Assembly (NCBI GenBank): GCA_024803745.1
Contig: JANJXV010000004.1
Coordinates: forward strand, 55,308,358 to 55,372,357
Direction: 5' to 3'
Source of the DNA: Megascapheus bottae
Taxonomy: Eukaryota > Chordata > Mammalia > Rodentia > Geomyidae
DNA length: 64,000 nt
The notes below the pieces were generated by a model. It saw only the letters and a program-made list of their open reading frames with translations, searched no databases and had not been told where the DNA came from. Position 1 is the first letter of the stretch. The number at the start of each line of letters is the position of its first letter. Made by a program: the position numbers and the translations under genes. Below, in pieces: positions 43,188 to 53,875 of the stretch.

Positions 43188-44337
43188 ATAAAATGTGAGA
43201 GTATATTATGTATTATCTAGTGAACTACTCTAGAAATTGCATTCTATCCATCTTTTTTTCAATGTGGTAGACTGGCTAGAGATTTCCCACATGAGAAAGA
43301 AACATTAGCTCTAAATAGAGAAGCAGACATTTAGGGAGACTGGCTTTGATCCATCAGCTGCAATCCAGTTTCCCCTAATCCCTTTTACCCAGTATCAATT
43401 TTACAATATTATTTCAAGTAGGCTGAGCCAAGAGGAAATGAAGATGAAAGCTAGAAACCAACAGCTTGTTTTTAAAATATACAAAGCAAAGCCTGCTTTT
43501 CCACACAATCTAGCCTCAGAGTTTCAAAGCAAAGCCTGTGATACACAACCACAGCAGGAAAATAACCACAGAGATCATTCAATATGGGGTCACCAGCAAC
43601 ATGTAGCAAGCTTGGCTTGAGATTATGCTATACGTGGAAGATAAATAGCAAATACAAATTTTACTTGTAATGCAGCTGCCAGATTATGTAAAAGTACATT
43701 TGCTCTCATTATATTTCTATACATCAATCCCAACAATACTACTAGCCCCGCCCCTTTCTGTGTTTTCTCCTCTTTTTTTCTGAACTGTGTCCGTTTATTC
43801 TTGCTCTCAAAAAGTCATTTTGAGAGGTAACCGACTCAGAGTTAGTGAATATGTTGTGATGAGAAGACATTAATAGAGGGAAATGAAAAGACCCAAAGCC
43901 CAAGGTTTTCTGATTTATAGAAAGTATAGAACAAAACAAAACTCTGCTCATCTATCTTACTATCTCCAGGGATGTGCTTATGTAACAATGGATGTCCCTC
44001 CTGAAACAATGTAACAATGACAGATTAGTTCCTAGCTGACATTCACTAAAGATTCACTTCTTGAATTTAAGGTCTCCCATCACATATTAGGAGTTGCTCA
44101 AAGGGCTGGAATGAATGACCAATTAAAATCTATTGCTTTGTAAAAATAAATCAAAATAAGTTCTTGCCTAGAGCATTAAACCGATATGTAAGGAAAGTGC
44201 TGAAGGGTGGAGAAGTAGTAGAGCTTGCCATGGGAAAATTTTAGAACAAAGTTCCTGAGAAACCAGTTGGTCACATTCAAGTGTTTTTGAGAAAGTCAAA
44301 GGGTATTTGGGAAGTCTAGAAGAATTGTATGCTTTTG
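43188..44337. other. Unique non-genic stretch
   Basis: About 1.15 kb without SINEs. No recognisable frame or repeat. Confidence 0.5.
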
Positions 44338-44364
44338 CCTCTTTGTGTGGGGGGTGGGGGGGAA

Positions 44365-44596
44365 GATGCCAATTCTGATGCTTGAACTCAGGGCCTGGGT
44401 GCTGCCCTTGAGCTTTTTCTTTGCTTAAGGCTGGTGTTCTAGCCCTTGTGTCACAGTTCCACTTCCAGCTTCTTGGTGTTAATTGGAGATAAGAGAGTCT
44501 CACGGACTCTTCTTTCCAGGCTAGCTTTGAACTAGACCTCCTATCTCAGCTTCCTGAGAATCTAGGGTCACAGGCAGGAGCCATGGCGCCCAGCCT
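44365..44596 (-). mobile_element. 7SL-Geo dimeric SINE
   Basis: G-rich sequence at the tail side, Geo (GATGCTTGAACTCAGGGCCT), linker (TGTTAATTGGAGATAAGAG) and head GGAGCCATGGCGCCCAGCC. GCCTCTTTGT before and GCCTCTCTTTGT after it may be the duplication. Confidence 0.88.
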
Positions 44597-44606
44597 CTCT
44601 TTGTCT

Positions 44607-45842
44607 CTTTAAGTAAACCTTTCCTTCAATAAAGCCCAAAGTAGACTTGAAGGTTAGAATACAGTTTAACCAAGGACCAAGCTTAGTTTGGTGACATTAG
44701 TTAAAATACTAAGCAACAGAATAAATAGGCTTGGGGGTGGGTAAGGGCAACTTGCTGTGATTGTGAATCGAATCAGGATATTGTATTTCCCAGGTTTCCC
44801 ATGATCACACAGAAGACCTTCTCCACAGCTCACCGGAGAGAGTCATTGCTTCCCATTGGAACTCTCTACACTAATCAGAGGCTTGTTAAACAAGTCATAG
44901 AGAAGACTGCAGGTAGCCCATCAAACCCAGCAGTAAGGTGTGACTTTTCCTCCTCCTCCCTTCCTATTGATTCCTGTTCCCTAGCACGCTTTTCACGGCC
45001 TGGCTCAACTATCGAAGAACTTATTGAATTGAGAGAAGCCCTGTGTAGGTAAGAAAACAAGAACTCAGAAAGGAACACAAATCTTTATTAACCAGTCTTC
45101 CCTGCCTTGCTATTGCTCTCTTCCTTTCTACTCATCGGAACTCTAGCCCTAAAAGAGGACTTCTCCTTTGCCAGTCTTCTCTGTTACCAACTGGATTTGC
45201 TCAGAATATGTGACTGGCTACACAGTTTTTCTGCTTTGTCTTTGGCAGCTGTTCTTCTCCTTAGGATGCCTGGGTTATACGCCCAGCTGTCTGGGAATGA
45301 CCCTGCTTTGCAAGTTAGCACACGTAAATGAGCTGGAGTTTTGCTGGGATGTTTTGAGATGATGAAATTGTATCCCTCCCCCAAGGAGATTGACTCAGCA
45401 AAGATCATTATAAATATCACACATTTTACAATCGTGGGAAAGGGAAATCAAGAGTTGAGATTAGTTTCAAGATCCCAGTTTTCAATATTATGCAACTGGT
45501 GCTAAGCTATTTTGAGGAAGCCATTAGAAAAAACAAAAATACTCCTTTCAGGCTGCATATGGGGTGTGCATATAGATGCAGTAGGATCTGTCCAGCTGCA
45601 AAAGTCAGTGCCTATTCATCCTTCCTTAAAGTATATTACAAACTGCATATAATTAATTTTATCCATCCTTAGAAAAGGAAGTCAATATTAACAATCCTGC
45701 ATTTTCAAGTGGAAAAGTTTTGTCATTGTAAGGTTTTAATATTTTTCTAAAGGCTTGGTGTCCTAACGTGAATTAATCAGTGTTGATTACTGAGAATCAA
45801 CAATGGACCAAGAATTATGAAGGAAAAAAAAACTGAAAAACT
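44607..45842. other. Unique SINE-free stretch containing the candidate exon
   Basis: About 1.2 kb with no recognised repeat. Apart from 44794-45048, the frames (74 and 78 codons around 45107-45420) overlap each other on opposite strands and look like chance. Confidence 0.45.
44794..45048 (+). other. Weak candidate exon of unknown product
   Basis: The 255-base stretch follows TTGTATTTCCCAG (acceptor-like, with a weak pyrimidine tract) and is followed by GTAAGAA, a strong donor match. One frame is open throughout and reaches a stop only inside the donor. The segment would start and end in the same codon phase, so it could be spliced in or out without changing frame. It has more CpG than its surroundings. 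Translation gives a polar, Ser-rich peptide with a charged, possibly helical end (TIEELIELREALCR). I do not recognise it. No partner exon is visible, and an open run of this length occurs by chance in 64 kb, so confidence is low. Confidence 0.18.
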
Positions 45843-46085
45843 AGTCCGATATCTATGGCTCAAACCTATAATCCTAGCTACTTAAGAAGCTGAGATCTGA
45901 TAGTCATAGTTCAAAGCCAGTCCAGGCAGAAAAGTTCATAAGACTCTTATGTTCAATTAATCAGCAAAAAGCTAAAAGTGGAGAAGGTATACCTTAAGCA
46001 GTAGAGCACTAACCTTGAGCAAATAAAGCTCAAAGGCTGAGCTCAAGCCCCAGTGCTGACATATAGGGGGGAAAAAAAAGAAGAA
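45843..46085 (+). mobile_element. 7SL-Geo SINE, first of three in tandem
   Basis: Left half (CTATGGCTCAAACCTATAAT) and a decayed Geo half (AGTGGAGAAGGTATACCTTA), with a G6 then A-rich tail. Confidence 0.82.
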
Positions 46086-46300
46086 AGAAGTCAGGTGCTG
46101 ATGATTCATGACTGTAACCCTATCTACTTAGGAGGTTGAGACCTTAGGATCAAGGTTCAAAGCCAGCTCATAGAGGAAGTCTATGACACTCTTTTATCTC
46201 CAGTAAACTCTTAAAAAAATAAAAAATAAAAAACCCAACATGGATCAATGATTCAAGTGATAGGATGCCGTGAGCAAAAAAGCTCAGAGAAGACGAGACC
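46086..46300 (+). mobile_element. 7SL-Geo SINE, second of three in tandem
   Basis: Left half (GATGATTCATGACTGTAACC), A-rich linker with AAATAAAAAATAAAA, and a strongly shortened Geo half (ATCAATGATTCAAGTGATAG). Confidence 0.78.
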
Positions 46301-46505
46301 CTGGTGTTGGTGGGTCATACCTCTAATACTAGCTGCTCAATTAAGATTTAAAGGACTGAGATTCAAAGCCAGACTGGAAAGAAAAGTCTACATGAACCTA
46401 TCTCCAAAACAGCAGGCAAAAATAGCACAGGTGGAGGTGTGACTCTAGTAGTAGAGCAATAGCCAATCACACAAGGTCCTAAGTTCAAACTTTAGGAAGA
46501 GCAAA
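46301..46505 (+). mobile_element. 7SL-Geo SINE, third of three in tandem
   Basis: Diverged left half (GTGGGTCATACCTCTAATAC) and Geo half (GGAGGTGTGACTCTAGTAGT), with GA-rich sequence where the tail was. Confidence 0.75.
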
Positions 46506-46716
46506 GAACAAGGAGGAAGAGGAGGAAATGCATTTGAAACTGGTTCTAGAATTCACTAACCACCTTAAACATGCACAGGTTCTCATCTCTAATAGGACCC
46601 AACCTTTAGGATTTCTAAGCAGAGTCAACAACATAATTCATATAAAGTTTTTCATGTGATCTTTGAATTGAATATTCTCAATAAAGGGTAATAGATACTC
46701 AAGAAAGGGTAATTGA

Positions 46717-46985
46717 TTCTGGTCTGAATATCTCCAAAAGTCTCATGTGTTCAAAGTTGGATCCTCAGAATAGTGATGCTAAGAGTAGGTGGAGCCTTTA
46801 AAAGGTGGAGCTTCATTCGAGGTAATTAATGAAGATATATGGTCATGGGAACAGTGTAATGTAGCCTTCGTGGGAATGTTAGTTTTCTCCAGCACAGCCT
46901 GACCCCTGAATCTTAATCTGCACACTTCTACATTGTGATACCATCTGTCATGAAGTCCTCACTGAAGCCCATTTCTCAATGAATA
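46717..46985 (+). mobile_element. LTR relic, MaLR type
   Basis: CTGGTCTGAATATCTCCAAA, then TCATGTGTTCAAAGTTGGAT, GGTGGAGCCTTTAAAAGGTG and GTCATGAAGTCCTCACTGAA follow the order of MLT1/MST-like LTRs. Only LTR sequence is present and it is well decayed. Confidence 0.65.
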
Positions 46986-47619
46986 AATAAGTAAATAAAT
47001 AAGACAAGTCAGAAGAGACTACTGAAAGATTTTTAAGTTGTTTCCAAACCTTGGAAATCAGTGAGATATAGACACAGAAGTTTAACAAATGGAAAACAGA
47101 ACACCAGTTTGCTCACTAACAGAAAAACAGAAGAGCATGGCTTTGATAAATGGCCATAGTGGGTTCAAATGACTTTATCTTGACTTAAACAAGCACAACC
47201 GGCCCCCTACTGGCATTCCTTCAAAGGCAGGTCACTTAAAACATGTCAGAGGCCACAGTAGAAAAAGCAATCTTTAAAAGAGGGAGAAGGAAAAAAAAAA
47301 AAAAGACTGCATAGTGTATGCTCGATTTCTCCTAAAGGTAGGAAGAGCCAAGAATAAAATCTAGTAAAAGTGCTCCCACTTAGCTAAAGAGAAGGCACAG
47401 TGTTCTCATTCCATCCTGAAACGTCAACAGTGACGTTTTTATTATTGAGATTCCCCCTTTTTCCAAGACATCCTTCCTCACTAGCACTAGCCACCTTTCT
47501 TAAGGTGGTTTTTTTCTTCCTCAATAAGGAATTGTTCTAGGAACAAACTAATGGGAAACTTAGCCCACAAGTCAGATAATGCTTATTTATACTTTATACT
47601 AGATCCTCTTTTTTCCCCC
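46986..47619. other. Non-genic stretch
   Basis: Nothing recognised beyond an A14 run near 47290. Confidence 0.55.
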
Positions 47620-47793
47620 CCCTCACATTTTTTATTAGGTTGTACAAAGGGGTTTCATTTTGACATGTCCATATACACATGCAATATACCTTGAAAACAG
47701 ATTCATCTGTGACTCCAGTACTGGAGCTTGAACTCAGGACCTTGTCTTTGCCAAGCAAATGCTCTACTACTGATCCATACCCCTAAGCCAGAG
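47620..47793 (-). mobile_element. Old L1-type relic with adjoining ID-like monomer
   Basis: TTGTACAAAGGGGTTTCATT, then TGTCCATATACACATGCAAT (same unit as at 31085 and 40852), followed from 47715 by GGAGCTTGAACTCAGGACCT and CAAGCAAATGCTCTACTACT, the reverse complement of an ID monomer. Confidence 0.6.
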
Positions 47794-49600
47794 GTAGGTA
47801 TGTTGATAGCCTATACTGCAATTACAGAGATATGCTTAAAGTATATTATGTAGCCTCTGTAATTCTATATGTAGATATAAAAGATTTTTTTAATTCTTTT
47901 GAGGAAAAAGATAGTTTTTATTTGAAGTAACTAAAATTAGAAATGTCTGATACTTTAAGGAATAAGTGCCTCTATTCTGGATAGTTAATCTATATTTTTG
48001 TATGCAATTTTCCCAGTAAATATGCAATTGATTTTGTTCCCAGTATTTGCAAGCTCAGATGGCTCAGGTATCAACAGAAGTAATAAATATGTAAAGTAGC
48101 TTTAGGGATTCAAACAAAACACAGTAAAACTCAAAACTAAATGTGACTTTAAAATTGTGTAGGTCAAAAGTTGTGGCTCTTATTTTGTGTTTTGTGGGGA
48201 ATAAGCCTTACCCTGAACCTAACAGGAAGGGGACCCTCTGAAAATGACCATAGAAAGAATCAACACAGAGTGGATGAGGTGAACATTATATAGAAATTGT
48301 CTACCTTGAAATCAGTGATTAATAAGATGCCATCTCCATTTTTAGTTGTTATATAGGGAAAAATCTGGGAGATAGAAGTGATTAAAGTGAAAATAAATAA
48401 TTAAGAGTAATTAACATTTCTTCCCTTTTCTTCCTTGTTCTTCAAAGGGCCAGACTCAGCCTTTCCCCGCTTCTCTTGCAGCTAGGGGTGGAAGAGTAAT
48501 GCTGATCTGATCAAGAAGACATAAGGGTAAATCTGCTGAAAGACTTCCGGTGCAACCTTTTTTCTCTGTGATAACAATAATAGCTACAAAAGAAAGCTTA
48601 TCCTTTCCATGGGCACAGAAATTAAGGGAGGAAATGGAGACTCTTCAAAGCAAGTCCAGGCAAAAGCCAGTGTAATTTGAACTTCAGAGGGGTTGATATT
48701 ACAAATCTGTGTTTACTTTTAGAGACTGCCTTATAGATCAAAGAGTTGTGTCTAACTCTTCAGACACTTTCCAAATCAAACACTGTAGGAAATAAAAAAA
48801 ATAAATAAATAAATCATGAGATCAGGTTTAGAAAAAAAGAAAAAAAGTCCTAGAGAAAACCATCATGTTCATTCTGAAAAATAAAAACTTGACAATGAAG
48901 GGTTGCTTTGGGACATTGAAGTTCCCCAGGGGTCAGCGTTAGATATCCTGTTTACAACAAACATTATGATGGATTTTGCAACTGTAGTTAGTGATCGCTG
49001 TCAAAGACAGAATTAGGTCAGAACAAAATATAATAAATTTTAACCACTTCTTCAGCTCTCTCCACATTAAAGAAGACATCATTCCAACGAAATCAGTCAC
49101 CTTTCACACGCCTCTTCAGATCTTCTTAGGCTTCCTTCTCTGTGATCTTTAGCCTCTTGTTCCAGCTCAGAGGACACTGTGGCAGCCAGCACTGTGTATA
49201 TTTCAACCATTTGCTTGCCTGCCTATACTGACTGATTGACTGACTGAAGACACATCTCCGCTCCCCTATCCTGCACCTTTCTTGTTGATGCCAAGCTATG
49301 GGACGCCAGTGTGGGAGATTATAGCGAGGACAATGAAGTGAGGAGAATCTTTGACCAAATAGCAATGGGAGCCAACAAAGAATCCTCCTTTTTATCATTT
49401 GGAGAACTATCCTGCAAAGCTATTATTTATGTTTCTCAATAAAGAGTTCCAAGATTTTTTTAAAAAATCAGTTCCCTTCATAAACATCCTTACATGCCTT
49501 CTCCCTCTTGCTGCTCCATTAGAATACTGTGTTCCTAATAACGGAGTAGCACATAATCCTTGGACTTGAGTTCTGCTTTTTAGCAAGATGGGCTTAGAAT
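47794..49600. other. SINE-free unique stretch with a possible ancient repeat
   Basis: No Geo-family SINE. The segment 48440-48560 (TCTCTTGCAGCTAGGGGTGG, GAAGACATAAGGGTAAATCT, GACTTCCGGTGCAACC) has the look of an ancient mammalian interspersed repeat that I cannot name. The 90-codon minus frame at 49126-49398 is unrecognised. An AATAAA lies near 49438 without an identifiable transcript. Confidence 0.4.
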
Positions 49601-50104
49601 GTATTTGTTTTCTATTGCTGTATGACAAATTGCCCTAAACTTTATGGCTTAAAACAATACCCATTTCGTAGTACATAATTTTGTAGGACAGAAAGCTACC
49701 AATTGGGTCTAGCTCAAGTTTTCACAAGACTGAAATCCCGTGCAGGCTAAACTGTGGTCTCTTAAGGAGCTCAAAATCTTCTACAAAGATCACAGGGTTG
49801 TATCCAAACTCAGGTCCTCACACTTATAGGACTGAGGTTCCTATTGTGTTGTTGGCTACCAGCTGGGGTTTGTTTTCTCCTTTCAAGGTCCTCTGTATCT
49901 TACTCCATCTTGCCAGCTAGCAAAGGCACATTCTTGCACTCCAAATCCCTCTGATCTGTTTCTGAGTTCTAGACTCAGCTTGTGATGACTCATGTGATTA
50001 GCAAAGAGCTGGATAATCCCTCTCTTTTAAAGCCGACTGATTTAGAATCTTAATTATATCTGCAAAACCCCTTTGGTCATATAAGTTCTACTCATACTCA
50101 AAGG
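49601..50104 (-). mobile_element. Ancient LTR-class repeat relic (family uncertain)
   Basis: TATTTGTTTTCTATTGCTGT, ATGGCTTAAAACAATACCC, TATAGGACTGAGGTTCC, CTCCATCTTGCCAGCTAGCA and CTTAATTATATCTGCAAAAC are landmarks, in order, of a common ancient mammalian repeat read antisense. I believe it belongs to the ERVL/MaLR LTR group but cannot fix the family. No coding part is present. Confidence 0.6.
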
Positions 50105-53100
50105 AAAACGAACCAGACAAAGCATGAGCTGTTGGAGATCATCTCAGAATTCTGGTGTTGCTACCTATCAGTGGTCCCAGAGAGAGGGCCTTGAGGATAA
50201 TATGGAACTAGGTTTATTTACTGATCTGAAAACAATAGGTTTCCTGTTATTAGTAGTAAGCAGGATGGAAATTCCTTGCATGCCATGACATCACAAGTTC
50301 TAAGCCTCTCACGTGGATGTATTGGATACCAGGTGAAATTGGAAGATGAGGCAAAGGCTGTGGTACTTCAAAGGTCTGGGAGCAATTGTGGGACAGCCTT
50401 ACTGCAACTCACAGAATGACAACCTTTAAAAGAGAAAATGACAGACTCAAGACAACCAACTGCTGATTCAAAGACTGCTTTTTGAAAGCCAGAGGGCTAC
50501 TGAGACAACCACCAAGCTTGCAGTCCTTCCTCATTAGCCAAGCGCAGAGCTCTGGAAACACAATGTTAGTAGTCGGAGGTAGGTGATGCAGATTTCTTCA
50601 GGTTTTGTTTTGTTTCTCTTACAAGGAATGTCTTGGCCTGCTCCAGACCAAAAGATGTCCCCAAATTTGCTAATGCAACAAAACATTGAATCTTCATTGG
50701 CATTATCTTTGACACATATGCTTTTATTAAAGCATATCAGTAGCCAGCATTTCTAGATTACCACATCCATTTAGCAAGATGCAGTATTGTGATCTGGTAA
50801 CTTTTAACCTGACTGAAATCCCCACGATAGAGAATAAGGGCATTTGCATAATCCTGGGATAAAGTGTGGGTGGGTTCTCTGAAACCAAACTACTAATCTT
50901 CCTTTTGAACAACATGGATTCATCAGGTCAATTGCTACTTATTAGATGCTATGTTGATAGGAACCTGAGGGAACAACATCCAGGGGAGAGAGAAATAATT
51001 GAGTTGTATACCTAATGAAGTTGATGAGCGTCTGTAATCCACAATGAGCTATCAAGATTTTACAGGAACTCTACAGGCAAAATGACAAAAACCACAAGAA
51101 CTTTATCTTTTCCATCTCTGCAATTCCTCCTGGCATACAGTGTGCATCTGACATATTATCCAGGCTGAGAGGACAGAACAGCAGGGAGGAGCAGCTTTAG
51201 GAGCTCCTGCTTGTTCTTTGCTTCATAATGGCCCTTATTCGACTAGTTAGGGTGCCCGTGTGAGCATTCTTCTAGTGCTAGGTAGGTCTAATACACCCTC
51301 AGAGAATGGAAAATAACAGGAAGATTGTCTCCCAGTCCCACTGCACTCACTGTGAGATAGATTTGGGCCAAAACTCCACTCAGCATATAGCTTGCAAGAG
51401 TACTCACTCTGCCTGAAGGTTCAAGATCAGGTATAAGAAGCAACTTGGTCTTTGAAGTTGGACATTCCATTTTTCTCAGTGTAGTTACCCTTTTGAGTGT
51501 CACATCTTCTCATGAAAGAGAAGAAAAACGTTTGACTATATAATGGTAACATATTATAAGTTCATTCCTCAAGAAAAGCTATCCTCTCTTTCAAACACAG
51601 AAATTTTAATCTCCTAGCTGATTTAATTCTAGAAACTGGGTGAGGTGCCAAAAGTATATTTTGCAGTTTTTAAAATTTGCCTACTTATCAGGTCTCAATT
51701 CTGTCTGTCTCTCTGTCCTTCTGTCCCTTTTTCTGTCTCTCATCTCTAGCTCTTTCTCTGTCTCTCATTATATGGTGGTATCCTAATTAGCTATCTCATT
51801 TCTACAAAGTCCAACATCTATTCTGTGTGTGGGGGGGTGTGGGTGGGTGTGTATCTTAGTACAGTAGTGGCATTCTAATTAACTATCTCATTCTTACAAA
51901 TCCTAGGCTATACTAGCACTATCTACAGGTTAAGGAACTTAGATCCCCATCCTTGCTTTCCCTGAGTAAGTAAGGGACCCTTTTCCTCTGATAGTTAAGT
52001 ACCGATATCTGACATCTCCATTCTGGAATACCAACATCCTTACTGATAAATATAAGATGCAATTCTATGAAGGGAGATCATTGAGTTTCTCAAAGATGGG
52101 GACCTTATCACCAATAAACTCAAGACCTTCTAGAAGGCATAGTAATATATTAGATGATTATTATTTACTGTGATTTTCTTACCATGTCATTTACTATCTT
52201 TACTTTAACTCATTATTAGTCAAGAAAGCAGTAGACTACTTAGTACCTTTATATATCCCGTATCTAACATTGACTGGACATGTAATGTTCTTGGTCAGTT
52301 CTCTCAAGACTTCTGTGCCCTATGTAAAATTCCCTTGTAAGTTTACAATGTCATTTTAGTGGTTGATTCCTTTGAATATTTACAATGTTATTTTAGTAGT
52401 TTGGTATGTGGAGGGAGATGACTTTTCTTTAAATTCTTCTTTAAACACTTTTGTCTTTAACTTCATGAGCCAATCCTTCTAAGGTTGGATAAAGTTGTTT
52501 TTTTTTTTCTTTTCAAAATGCTTTTGTCTCAAAGTCTTCCTTTCGATAGTAACTGCCAATAATTCATCCCCAAATGTGCTGACAGGAATGAGAATTCTTC
52601 TTCAATGCTAGCACTGTGGCTATTCGATCAGTTTCACCCTTAGAATCTGTCTGGTTCATTTTTGTCAGAAAGAAAAGCTCAGTCTTGCAGCTGAACAGAG
52701 TAAGGGAGGGGTCAGGTGCTCTGAAGGCTGGGTTGGACTTACACAGTGATGCTGCTTTTAGCCCCATCTCTCTGATTGCCTTTAGCATGTCCTACTGCCT
52801 AATTTGTAAGGCCATCAGTGATGCTTATGATCAATATTCTCACTGCCTCTCTTACAAGTCTAAACTTCCCTACTGTGTTAAATCAGTTACTACTTTTCCA
52901 TGTTCATTCTAGTTTCCAAATATTGTACTGATTTCCTTTGTGTGTTCTTCTCATGTTTTGTTTCACCTCCATTTAGTGGGATTTTTGGCAGGGAGAAAAG
53001 GAAAATATATGTATTCAAGTAGCTATGCTTAATCAGGTGTCAAAACTGCTCCTCCAAGATGTAAACACAGAGTTCAGCACTGGGAAGAGTGCGAGGATTT

Positions 53101-53805
53101 CTGGTCTGTATCACTTGGGCTGAAATCAACAACAAATATAATCGTTTGAGCACTTCTTCTACACAATGTTCCTTCTTTCAGCCCCAACCTTCTGCTGCAG
53201 CTATTGCCTTGGTGATCAGTTCCTGCAAGTATATAATAACTGTACACTGTGTAATTCCAATAGTGCTCTATCTCAGCCTCTGGTTCTCTAATACTGAGGA
53301 ATGATTGGACTGCTATCTATAGAAACTCTAAAAACTTATGCTGGGGGAAAAAAAGCCATCTAAGCACACACACACACACACAGAAATACACAAAAACACA
53401 GAGACATACACACACAAACACACACTATGATCACCACCAGTCTATGGCATTTGGGCAGCAGTTATGACCTTTGACCTATGGCCACAGCTTCCACCTAGTG
53501 AACTTTCACCCACATGATAGTTACCATACACCCACGAGTACAATGGGGTATAGAGCACAGCAAATGAAACCCTCACCCTCCATGGCAAGAAATCGACAGA
53601 TAATATGTAAAACTGAACAACCACGATCGCAATATATTCTATAGACACATGGAAGTAAATTCCAGAAAATCACATTTTGTTTTAGTTATTTTGGGAAGTG
53701 TTTTTCAAACTCTTAAAAGTTTTTAATTCATAGAGAAGGCAATGAGGAGACAGAGAGACGCTGAGTACACGATTATAAAGGAAATAGAAGGTCAGAGTAC
53801 TTTGT
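50105..53805. other. Long SINE-free unique stretch
   Basis: About 3.7 kb with no recognised SINE or L1. It includes two small local duplications (about 51770-51906 and 52335-52402), a G-rich run near 51828-51850 and a pyrimidine-rich stretch at 51700-51770. Frames of 62-98 codons are scattered and unrecognised. Confidence 0.5.
53362..53430. repeat. Interrupted (CA)n tract
   Basis: Imperfect CA repeats with GAAATA and GAGACATA interruptions. Confidence 0.85.
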
Positions 53806-53875
53806 TTTGTATTTTGGCAACATTAGGATTTGAACTCAGATTCTTACTAGGCAGGTGCTCTACCTCTCAGCCCAA
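53806..53875 (-). mobile_element. ID-like SINE monomer relic
   Basis: GGATTTGAACTCAGATTCTT, then ACTAGGCAGGTGCTCTACCT and CTCAGCCC are the reverse complement of an ID monomer. It is the only SINE-like unit between 47.8 and 56.2 kb that I could find. Confidence 0.65.

Noticed and set aside
45842..46510. Direct repeats that might suggest a CRISPR-like array
   Set aside because: The units are diverged SINEs over 200 bases long with no uniform spacers, in a mammalian genome.
49430..49450. AATAAA near 49438 as a gene 3' end
   Set aside because: No upstream open frame, splice signals or downstream GT-rich context could be tied to it. The hexamer is common in AT-rich DNA.
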